Assembly: GCA_003602535.1 (NCBI GenBank)
Contig: QQSA01000118.1
Location: 1 to 5,318 of the forward strand
Direction: 5' to 3'
DNA: 5,318 nt
Source of the DNA: Candidatus Poseidoniales archaeon
Lineage (GTDB): Archaea > Thermoplasmatota > Poseidoniia > Poseidoniales > Poseidoniaceae
Shown here in pieces: positions 1 through 5,208 of this stretch. The notes under the pieces are model-generated. The model ran no database searches. It was not told the DNA's origin and saw only the letters and a list, made by a program, of their open reading frames with translations. Positions within the stretch are counted from its first letter, which is position 1; each line of letters starts with the position of its first letter. The position numbers and the translations under genes were made by a program.

Positions 1-2204
1 ACTTGCATTTCATCTTCTCCATTGTAGTTGCTTGAAGGCGTACCACTGTCGATGTATGTGTCTTCACACGAAGGAGCATCTCCAGCAGTTGTAGCATTAC
101 CATGTGATAGCCTCAGTCTGTGTTCATCATCCTGTAGATACTCAGATTGTAATGAAGATACAAGGAATGATGAAGTTGCCCACCAAGAATGATGCATTGT
201 AGATGAATCCAGTTGTGCCAATCTCCAATGATACATTACCCCTGTATCTAACGAATCACCCGCTGAAATTGACCAATTACCATCGGATGGAGTGAATTCA
301 GAGGTAGTATCTGTATCAAATGAATGAATTATATTTCGGTATTCAGAATCGGTGGATAATTCCAACAACAGATCACCGCTCCATGAAATTGTACCATCCC
401 ATTCCAATGTTGGCATTGTGTTACCTGAAAGATTATCTCCTGTAATATTCCAAACAGAATGTCCGTTTGATGGAGACGTATGGGTTGGTATTGTTGGAGG
501 GCCATTAGATCCCCAATCATATGTAATTTCCAAGTAAGGTTGAGTACAAGTCAACGAGTCAGTCGTACAAAGGTTAACCGATTGAGTAGTTGTTTCATCA
601 ATTCCCCATGTGGAAGCAACCATCATCAATTCCAAGGTTTTTGATGGAGAATCACCCGCTGCTATAGCATCATTATTTTTGTCAATCCAATTCTGAATTG
701 CGACTGTTATGTCAGTTTCAATTTTTGATGAAGCTTGATCACCTTCGAAATTTCCAACAGACATTGATGGGATTCTACCACCATCATCCCAGTAATATGT
801 CCCATCATATTTCCTCCAAGTTACTCCATTTTCTGTCCACATGTCATTTTCCATTACATGATATGATACTTCTGCAGTTCCACTGTATGAATCTCTAGTC
901 ATTACCATGTTGGCTGAGACGATAGAAGAGTTGGCGTGAAGACCAATGTCATCCATATTCAATCTCAGTAGTCCATATTGGTCCGCACTTGATGATGAAC
1001 CAACGGTTAATGTCCCATCAGTACCCATATTGGAGTTTTTAGCGACTCCATTTGAATCTACATATGTGTCTTCGATAGTTTTGTCAATCAAACCAAGGTC
1101 ATCGAAAGTGATTGTAACTTCTCCATAACCTGTACTCCCATTCTCTGTTACATTGTGACCAGGTAGGTGGAAATAACCGGTTTGCCATTGACCAATTGTG
1201 CCTGCCGAGTCAATAGATCTCATTCTGTAGTACATTGATGAAGAGTTTGACAATTCATGACCAGTTGGCACGACCATACTTCCCTCATTCGTTCCCAATG
1301 TGAAAATCGAAGAGTTATCTTGAGTATTGTAATACCATGTATCGTCTTCATCCGCTTTGAAATCTCTACTCAGAGATAATTGAATTTGAGCATCTGTTCC
1401 ATTAGATTCATTCCATGATAAAGTTGGATTAGTGGCTGCAGACAACTTGAACACATCTGGATTCATTAATGCTGCTCCATCTTCAACAAAGTTGGGGTTG
1501 AGGGTCGCTCCGTTAGTGTGTGTTCCATTTACATGAGTAATTTCCAAAGTTGGTCTATTAGCAACTACTAACGATTCTGAAAGATGACATTCATAGGTTG
1601 AAGCACTTGCTGCAAGCAATAAATCAATCGAACTTCTAGAATTGATAACTGCATCTTGGACGATTGCTGTAACATCTATTGAAAATGTATTATTTGCATA
1701 TCCGTAAAAAGGAGGCTCCCAATCTCCATGATCAGATTCACCTTCTGCTCCATAGAACTCCCAATCCATAGATGTGTCTGGATTATTCCAAGTCGCATTT
1801 GCTTCATCCCAATTAGCCTTCATTCTTGATACATAAATGTTGATTGGAGCTATATCGATTGGGTCAATGCCACATGTTAGATTTAGGTTGGCATCGGTTA
1901 CCATTTCGCCTGATGGCACAGTGTTGTTAAAAGAAATTAGAATTTTAGATTCTCCAGTCATCGATGAGCCTAAATCGACGGTTTCCTCATTTCCATAATT
2001 AGTATTTGGGTTCGCAGAATCGATAGCAGTGTCCTTTATAGCATACGAAGAGTATGTTGTTTGAGCGACAACATGAGGTTCTTCAAGTTCTTCTTTACTC
2101 CAATCAGGAACTGCTTGTGGATGTGCTAAATCTGCGAATAAAAACATCAGAACCAACATTATGGAAGTTGCAATTTTGCGGCGGCCGGAGGTGTTCGTAG
2201 GCAT
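1..2204 (-). CDS. Large secreted/surface protein with DNRLRE and Fn3-like repeats (N-terminal 734 residues, 3' end outside window)
   Basis: Reading leftward from the ATG at 2204-2202, the frame stays open to base 1, giving 734 codons plus two bases. Residues 1-31 look like a Sec signal peptide: basic RRK at 8-10, hydrophobic core about 11-26, likely cleavage near A31. Domains follow in order: DNRLRE-like about 51-225, Fn3-like about 258-347, DNRLRE-like about 373-565, Fn3-like about 568-683, and the start of a third DNRLRE at about 711. Each DNRLRE copy opens with an (E/K)DT-[AY]-[VI]DS motif (D58, D379, D715); copies 1 and 2 also carry a W-x-E-x-x-x-TW motif and an ID[VI]T-A or TDIT-VAIQ-type helix. 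Family knowledge: DNRLRE domains occur in extracellular polysaccharide-binding or cell-wall proteins. Surface anchoring, adhesion or glycan binding is inference, since the C-terminus is missing. About 16 N-x-S/T sequons suggest glycosylation. No upstream in-frame ATG was found. It is transcribed divergently from rfcS. Confidence 0.88.
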   Translation of the reverse strand, partial: MPTNTSGRRKIATSIMLVLMFLFADLAHPQAVPDWSKEELEEPHVVAQTTYSSYAIKDTAIDSANPNTNYGNEETVDLGSSMTGESKILISFNNTVPSGEMVTDANLNLTCGIDPIDIAPINIYVSRMKANWDEANATWNNPDTSMDWEFYGAEGESDHGDWEPPFYGYANNTFSIDVTAIVQDAVINSRSSIDLLLAASASTYECHLSESLVVANRPTLEITHVNGTHTNGATLNPNFVEDGAALMNPDVFKLSAATNPTLSWNESNGTDAQIQLSLSRDFKADEDDTWYYNTQDNSSIFTLGTNEGSMVVPTGHELSNSSSMYYRMRSIDSAGTIGQWQTGYFHLPGHNVTENGSTGYGEVTITFDDLGLIDKTIEDTYVDSNGVAKNSNMGTDGTLTVGSSSSADQYGLLRLNMDDIGLHANSSIVSANMVMTRDSYSGTAEVSYHVMENDMWTENGVTWRKYDGTYYWDDGGRIPSMSVGNFEGDQASSKIETDITVAIQNWIDKNNDAIAAGDSPSKTLELMMVASTWGIDETTTQSVNLCTTDSLTCTQPYLEITYDWGSNGPPTIPTHTSPSNGHSVWNITGDNLSGNTMPTLEWDGTISWSGDLLLELSTDSEYRNIIHSFDTDTTSEFTPSDGNWSISAGDSLDTGVMYHWRLAQLDSSTMHHSWWATSSFLVSSLQSEYLQDDEHRLRLSHGNATTAGDAPSCEDTYIDSGTPSSNYNGEDEMQ

Positions 2205-2223
2205 TGGGCTCGCACGCCCATTG
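2202..2223 (-). promoter_or_regulatory. Imperfect inverted repeat covering the surface-protein start codon
   Basis: On the plus strand cattgggc (2202-2209) and gcccattg (2216-2223) form 8-base arms with a single T:T mismatch around a 6-base loop. The inner five pairs (tgggc/gccca) are perfect. Read on the minus strand as RNA, the hairpin would include the AUG of the surface-protein gene, so it could hide the start codon. The structure is visible in the sequence; a regulatory role is inference. No Shine-Dalgarno-like site lies between the hairpin and the AUG. Confidence 0.4.
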
Positions 2224-2251
2224 CAAGAGGGGGTATAGTTTCCTTTCGGCT

Positions 2252-2270
2252 GGACACCCGTAGGGTGTCC
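2252..2270. promoter_or_regulatory. Perfect 8-bp dyad in the divergent promoter region (candidate operator or leader hairpin)
   Basis: ggacaccc (2252-2259) and gggtgtcc (2263-2270) are exact reverse complements separated by gta. The dyad lies between the two divergent genes, 48 bases upstream of the surface-protein ATG and 67 bases upstream of the rfcS ATG. It is just downstream, in the minus direction, of the AT-rich patch that could be the TATA region. That position fits an archaeal repressor operator at the transcription start of the minus gene. If transcription starts further upstream, it would instead be a strong RNA hairpin in the leader. The sequence alone does not decide between these. 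Confidence 0.45.
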
Positions 2271-2275
2271 GAGCG

Positions 2276-2291
2276 ATTTATGGTTAATATT
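2276..2291. promoter_or_regulatory. AT-rich patch, candidate shared TATA region for the divergent genes
   Basis: This is the most AT-rich stretch in the otherwise GC-rich gap between the surface-protein gene and rfcS. On the plus strand it contains TTTATGG and TTAATATT; on the minus strand it contains CATAAAT. With a usual archaeal TATA-to-start distance of about 25 bases, it would give rfcS a leader of about 25-35 bases and the minus gene a leader of about 50 bases. No clear BRE element was identified, so this is a position-based guess. Confidence 0.3.
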
Positions 2292-2337
2292 GAGTAAAGC
2301 GAAGGTTCAAGTTCGTCCTCGCATGACCTAGCAATGT

Positions 2338-3291
2338 ATGAGCGAATTGTGGGTTGAACGTCATCGTCCTCGAACGGTTGGTGAAATCCGAGGTCAGGCT
2401 TCAGTAGTCCAAAGATTAAGTTCATATGCCAATTTATTGGACTTTCCACACTTACTTTTCGCAGGCCCTCCTGGCACAGGAAAAACTACCGCTGCCATGG
2501 CATTGACTAGAGATGTATTCGGCCCTGATTTCCGTAACAATTTGCTAGAAATGAATGCTAGTGATGAGCGTAAGTTGGAAAGTATTCGAACCAAGGTAAA
2601 ACAATTCGCAAGAACAGCCCCTTATGGCGATGCTAAATTCAAAATTATATTCTTGGATGAAGCAGACGCATTAACTCATGACGCTCAAGGTGCTTTAAGA
2701 AGAATAATGGAGCAGTATGCACAAACATGTAGGTTCATTTTATCTTGCAATTATTCTAGTAAAATCATTGAACCAATCCAAAGCCGATGTGCTGTTTTTA
2801 GATTCCGTCCTCTTGCAGATATTGAGGTCTCTGACCAAGTTAAAGCTGTAGCAAAATCGGAAGGCATTGGATTAGATGATGAAGCAGCTGAAGCCCTTGT
2901 TCGTATATCGCAAGGCGATTTACGTAAGGCGATAACAGCCCTGCAAGTTGCAGCGGCTTTGGAAAAAAATATCTCACGATCGCTAATCTATGAAACAAGT
3001 GCGACTGCGCCTCCTGAGTCTTTACACCAGTATTTGATGGCTTGTCGGCAAGATGGTTTCCATGCAGCACGGCGAAGACTTAGAGAATTACTTGACAAAT
3101 ATGGTTTGGCTGGGACTGATTTTGTTAATCAATTACATCGTGAATTATACGGTGCCGATTTCTTATCCGAAATACAGAAGTTAGAACTTACAGAATTAAT
3201 GGCTGAAATAGACTTCAGACTTGTTGAAGGAGGAGGGGAATCGATTCAATTAGATGCTTTGACTGCTAGGCTGTCAAAGTTACTAAGTTAG
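2338..3291 (+). CDS. rfcS: Replication factor C small subunit (archaeal clamp loader)
   Basis: This is a complete 317-residue protein, close to the usual archaeal RFC small-subunit length. RfcS with RfcL forms the ATP-dependent clamp loader that opens PCNA and places it on primed DNA in the cytoplasm. Visible motifs are the N-terminal RFC box LWVERHRPR (4-12), Walker A GPPGTGKT (43-50), Walker B IFLDEAD (104-110), sensor 1 LSCNYSSKI (135-143), the SRC motif with the arginine finger (149-151), and the sensor 2 region GDLRKAI (193-199, R196). The helical collar domain occupies about 230-317. The ATG at 2338 gives the family's normal N-terminus; the ATG four bases upstream is in another frame and stops after seven codons. 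No Shine-Dalgarno site is evident. The TAG stop overlaps by 4 bases the stop of the convergent minus-strand gene. A bacterial DnaX origin is unlikely, because the protein lacks DnaX zinc-binding cysteines and has the SRC and RFC boxes. Confidence 0.96.
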   Translation: MSELWVERHRPRTVGEIRGQASVVQRLSSYANLLDFPHLLFAGPPGTGKTTAAMALTRDVFGPDFRNNLLEMNASDERKLESIRTKVKQFARTAPYGDAKFKIIFLDEADALTHDAQGALRRIMEQYAQTCRFILSCNYSSKIIEPIQSRCAVFRFRPLADIEVSDQVKAVAKSEGIGLDDEAAEALVRISQGDLRKAITALQVAAALEKNISRSLIYETSATAPPESLHQYLMACRQDGFHAARRRLRELLDKYGLAGTDFVNQLHRELYGADFLSEIQKLELTELMAEIDFRLVEGGGESIQLDALTARLSKLLS

Positions 3292-4151
3292 TCTTCTTCA
3301 ACTTCTAATTCTTCAATAATTAGTTCTAAATTTATAGTTCTGGTATTTTCCCAAGGGTCACCATCTTCTACAACCTCGATTGTGATGTCATAAGTTCCAG
3401 CTTCTAGTCCTAGAGGAATTTTCACTCCAACAGGGTAGTCAATGTCGCTATGCGATCTAACTTCATCAAGTACATCAGAGTCGGTTGCATCTTCTAAATC
3501 ATCTCCGAATAATTGGACCCAACTATAATTTTCTTCACCATCAACTGTGAATATATATTCAGAATCTGCAGCATCATAATTGTCACTGAATGCCATGACT
3601 ATGAAATGCTCTCCAGCATAGCCTTCTGTCAAGTAGACTGCACCATCATCGGATTCTGTGAAGTCATATTCTCCATCTTCAGTAGATGAGATCATGCCCC
3701 ATCCATCATCGACTTGTGGAGCTACGATATCTGCAAATGGTGCATTGGTTAGTAGGAAGGTGATTGCCAACCAAGTGAATACGTGTAAGAAAGATGCCTT
3801 AAACCAGGTTCCTTTGGTATAATGCTCAACAAATTTTTCTGGTAAAATTGCTCTGTGCAATGACGGAAGCAAGAAAATTAGCATTATAGGGATGAACCAT
3901 AACATGTCAGGATTATCCTTTGAACTAGGCATTGCTAGGTAACGCATCAACAATGCTACAGATGCTGCAAATGTAATTACCAACCACATGGATATTGCAT
4001 CAGCCTTTTCTTTTGCAACATGTTTCACAGGATCGAATGATTCGATACCCATGCCTGCTCCGGAGCGATTTTTTTTCTTTTCTTTATCTCCAGTGCCACG
4101 ATTACGTCTCTCTGCTGCGGCAGCAGCCATGGCGGTATTGATGTCGACCAT
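3288..4151 (-). CDS. Unrecognised membrane protein with three TM segments and an acidic extracellular C-terminal domain
   Basis: This is a complete 287-residue protein that I cannot assign to a named family. Residues 1-50 are hydrophilic and strongly basic in the middle (RRNR at 15-18, KEKKKNR at 23-29), fitting a cytoplasmic tail. Hydrophobic segments lie at about 53-73, 83-99 and 118-136. The loop at 100-117 carries R, K and H residues, so the positive-inside rule places the N-terminus in and the C-terminus out. Residues 145-287 form a very acidic domain with alternating beta-type stretches (such as VKIPLGLEAGTYDITIEVVE at 243-262) and an acidic tail ELEVEED; a beta-sandwich ectodomain is plausible but not shown. 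The ATG at 4151 was chosen as the most upstream start; M8 is an alternative. Its TAA overlaps the convergent rfcS stop by 4 bases, so it shares no transcript with rfcS. The gene looks real: the topology is coherent and the frame is long and intact. Confidence 0.85.
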   Translation of the reverse strand: MVDINTAMAAAAAERRNRGTGDKEKKKNRSGAGMGIESFDPVKHVAKEKADAISMWLVITFAASVALLMRYLAMPSSKDNPDMLWFIPIMLIFLLPSLHRAILPEKFVEHYTKGTWFKASFLHVFTWLAITFLLTNAPFADIVAPQVDDGWGMISSTEDGEYDFTESDDGAVYLTEGYAGEHFIVMAFSDNYDAADSEYIFTVDGEENYSWVQLFGDDLEDATDSDVLDEVRSHSDIDYPVGVKIPLGLEAGTYDITIEVVEDGDPWENTRTINLELIIEELEVEED

Positions 4152-4155
4152 CAGG

Positions 4156-4173
4156 CTGGCGGATGGCTGCCAG
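4156..4173 (-). repeat. Short inverted repeat just upstream of the 287-residue membrane-protein start
   Basis: ctggc (4156-4160) and gccag (4169-4173) are perfect 5-base arms around an 8-base loop. An outer pair aggct (4153-4157) and agcct (4181-4185) offers an alternative fold, since it shares bases with the inner arm. It begins five bases upstream of the ATG on the minus strand. Arms this short can arise by chance; it is listed because the other minus-strand gene also has a hairpin at its start. Confidence 0.25.
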
Positions 4174-4193
4174 TGAATGAAGCCTGTGGTCAG

Positions 4194-4205
4194 AATAAGT
4201 ATTTC
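4194..4205 (-). promoter_or_regulatory. Candidate TATA element for the 287-residue membrane-protein gene
   Basis: Read on the minus strand, this stretch is GAAATACTTATT, an AT-rich TATA-like element 43 bases upstream of the ATG at 4151. An archaeal start about 25 bases downstream would give a leader of roughly 20 bases. The match to the consensus is loose, and A/T runs are common in this gap (for example the A7 run at 4213-4219), so support is positional only. Confidence 0.28.
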
Positions 4206-4247
4206 TTTGTTGAAAAAAATCGGTTGGACATTGTACTAAGTTCTACT

Positions 4248-4269
4248 TTTGAAGGCCGCATCCTTCAAA
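4248..4269. repeat. Perfect 8-bp inverted repeat upstream of the tRNA gene
   Basis: tttgaagg (4248-4255) and ccttcaaa (4262-4269) are exact reverse complements with a 6-base loop; one further T:G wobble extends the stem. It ends 27 bases before the first base of the mature tRNA, which is roughly where archaeal core promoter elements sit. It could be an operator-like site, a hairpin in the tRNA 5' leader, or chance. No convincing TATA box for the tRNA was seen elsewhere between 4206 and 4296; the nearest AT-rich stretch is tactttt at 4244-4250, overlapping the left arm. Confidence 0.35.
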
Positions 4270-4333
4270 GAGGGGTGTACGGTGGGCGGACTACTTGCCG
4301 GGGTGGCGTAGTTGGTGGCGCGTCGGACTCATA

Positions 4334-4389
4334 GGGCAGTTCTTCGGAACTAATTGAGACGTACCAAAGCCCCTTCTCATGTCTGAGAC
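4334..4389 (+). other. tRNA-Met intron (56 nt) with canonical bulge-helix-bulge splice sites
   Basis: The intron lies between A37 (4333) and A38 (4390). The central 4-bp helix pairs ctca of the anticodon loop (4328-4331) with tgag (4384-4387). The 5' bulge is t-a-g (4332-4334) and the 3' bulge is a-c-a (4388-4390). Cutting each bulge between its second and third base gives exactly the mature CTCATAA loop. The outer helix pairs ggca (4335-4338) with tgtc (4380-4383), including one G-T. This is the substrate form recognised by archaeal tRNA splicing endonuclease. No C/D-box guide was found: there is a ctga but no matching C box. Confidence 0.9.
4338..4351 (+). repeat. UUCG-tetraloop hairpin inside the tRNA intron
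   Basis: agttc (4338-4342) and gaact (4347-4351) pair perfectly around ttcg (4343-4346), giving a C(UUCG)G loop, one of the most stable RNA tetraloops. It stacks directly beside the outer BHB helix; they share base 4338, so only one of the two pairings at that base can form. It probably helps the intron fold so the splice helix is presented correctly; that role is inference. Confidence 0.75.
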
Positions 4390-4463
4390 ATCCGAAGGTC
4401 GCGGGTTCAAGCCCCGCTCCCGGCACCATATCATTTTGAAATCGATTCTATTAGTATCAAATG

Positions 4464-4470
4464 TTATACA
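4464..4470 (+). promoter_or_regulatory. Candidate TATA element for the ABC transporter operon
   Basis: TTATACA lies 33 bases upstream of the ATG at 4504, in the 75-base gap after the tRNA. With a start about 25 bases downstream, the transcript would have a leader of only about 10 bases, in keeping with the lack of a clear Shine-Dalgarno site before the ATPase gene. Read-through from the tRNA is the alternative; the only T-run after the tRNA is tttt at 4434-4437, a weak terminator at best. Confidence 0.3.
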
Positions 4471-4503
4471 GTCTCGTCCTCTGGAAAATTTGAGTGTGAT
4501 TAT

Positions 4504-5199
4504 ATGGCCAAACTACTCAATATGGAAAATGTTCAAAGGCATTATGAAACTCCTGCTGGAGTAGTTAAAGCATTAGACGGCGTGAATATCAACATAGAAG
4601 AAGGAGAGCGAGTAATTCTTCTTGGACCTTCAGGCTCAGGAAAAACTACACTGCTGAATTGCTTATCAGCATTAGATAGTCCAACTGGAGGAAACTATTC
4701 TTTCCAAGGAGTAGAAGTTCCAAGGAATCATTCTGAGAAAATGACATCTTTCCGAAGAGAGAATATAGGATATGTGTTCCAATTCTTTAATCTATTACAG
4801 GACCTAACAGTCCTAGAAAATATCTTGCTGATTCAGGAAATTGCAGGTAAGAAAGATGAGTCAAGAGCACTTGAATTGTTGAAACTAGTTGGCCTGGAAG
4901 CGGAAGTAAACCGTTTCCCTGGCGAAATTAGTGGCGGTCAACAACAGCGTGTCGCCATTGCAAGAAGTATTGCTAAGAGACCAAATTTACTACTTGGTGA
5001 TGAGTTAACCGGAAATTTGGATACAGAAACTTCACAGAAAGTCATGACTGCCCTAGTAAGGGCCTGCAAAGAAGAGAATATCACCTCTGTCTTTGTAACT
5101 CATGATGAAGGATTGGTACAATATGCTACACGAGTAATTAGGATCGATAGCGGAAAAATCGTTTCAGACGAGCAAACTAAACCATCGGAAGAAGAGTGA
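4504..5199 (+). CDS. ABC transporter ATP-binding protein, MacB/LolD type
   Basis: This is a complete 231-residue nucleotide-binding subunit, typical in length for the MacB/LolD/FtsE-like group. It binds and hydrolyses ATP on the cytoplasmic face to drive a partner FtsX-fold permease. Motifs visible: A-loop aromatic Y14, Walker A GPSGSGKT (41-48), Q-loop Q93 followed by FFNLL, signature SGGQQQR (143-149), Walker B LLLGDE (162-167), D-loop NLD (171-173) and H-loop H200. The normally very conserved DEPTG after Walker B reads DELTG here (P to L at 168); the catalytic E167 is kept, so activity is expected. The C-terminal tail (222-231) is short and acidic. The ATG at 4504 was chosen because it puts the first beta strand and A-loop at normal spacing. 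The permease gene starts 9 bases after the stop, so the two are almost certainly co-transcribed. The substrate is unknown: lipoprotein release, peptide or drug export are all possible in this family. Confidence 0.95.
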   Translation: MAKLLNMENVQRHYETPAGVVKALDGVNINIEEGERVILLGPSGSGKTTLLNCLSALDSPTGGNYSFQGVEVPRNHSEKMTSFRRENIGYVFQFFNLLQDLTVLENILLIQEIAGKKDESRALELLKLVGLEAEVNRFPGEISGGQQQRVAIARSIAKRPNLLLGDELTGNLDTETSQKVMTALVRACKEENITSVFVTHDEGLVQYATRVIRIDSGKIVSDEQTKPSEEE

Positions 5200-5202
5200 G
5201 GG
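5198..5202 (+). promoter_or_regulatory. Shine-Dalgarno-like site for the permease
   Basis: GAGGG overlaps the ATPase stop codon and ends 6 bases before the GTG at 5209. It supports the GTG as the start and coupled translation of the two subunits. It is the clearest SD-like site in the window; the other genes show none. Confidence 0.5.
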
Positions 5203-5208
5203 ATTCTC

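Larger units (their letters stand above)
4297..4428 (+). tRNA. Elongator tRNA-Met (anticodon CAT) with a 37/38 intron and encoded CCA
   Basis: After removal of 4334-4389 a full cloverleaf forms. The acceptor is gccgggg (4297-4303) with tcccggc (4418-4424), six Watson-Crick pairs and one G-T. The D-stem is gcgt/gcgc (4306-4309, 4318-4321). The anticodon stem is tcgga (4323-4327) with tccga (4391-4395), loop CTCATAA and anticodon CAT at 4330-4332. The variable loop is aggtc (4396-4400). The T-stem is gcggg/cccgc with loop ttcaagc (4406-4412). The discriminator A is at 4425 and CCA is encoded at 4426-4428. The GCCGGGG acceptor and CTCATAA loop match archaeal elongator tRNA-Met. Archaeal initiator tRNA-Met usually begins AGC, and tRNA-Ile2(CAT) has a different acceptor, so both are less likely. 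The D-loop is short and has G rather than the usual A at position 21. The nearest protein gene on this strand begins 75 bases downstream. Confidence 0.95.

Noticed and set aside
352..1128. Short plus-strand open frames at 352-537, 698-898 and 946-1128
   Set aside because: They lie wholly inside the long minus-strand surface-protein gene, have no recognisable motifs and are best explained as shadows of it.
2172..2204. Tat signal peptide in the surface protein (RRK near the N-terminus)
   Set aside because: The residues after the two arginines (RRKIATS) do not fit the RRxFLK consensus and the core is strongly hydrophobic, so a Sec signal is more likely.
2300..2332. T-arm-like sequence (ggttcaagttc) suggesting a tRNA in the divergent gap
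   Set aside because: No acceptor, D-arm or anticodon stem can be built around it on either strand.
2159..2449. Minus-strand frame of 96 codons across the divergent gap and the rfcS start
   Set aside because: It overlaps the first 37 codons of rfcS and the signal peptide of the surface protein in another frame, and has no family resemblance.
4334..4389. C/D-box guide RNA inside the tRNA intron, as in haloarchaeal tRNA-Trp
   Set aside because: A ctga is present at 4383-4386 but there is no RTGATGA-like C box and no second box pair.
4297..4428. Initiator tRNA-Met or tRNA-Ile2 as the identity of the CAT tRNA
   Set aside because: The GCCGGGG acceptor, A73 and CTCATAA loop fit archaeal elongator tRNA-Met. 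Initiators usually start AGC with three G-C pairs at the base of the anticodon stem, which are absent here.
4379..4564. Plus-strand frame of 61 codons starting in the tRNA intron
   Set aside because: It spans the tRNA 3' half and the ATPase start in the wrong frame; the tRNA and ATPase calls are both far stronger.
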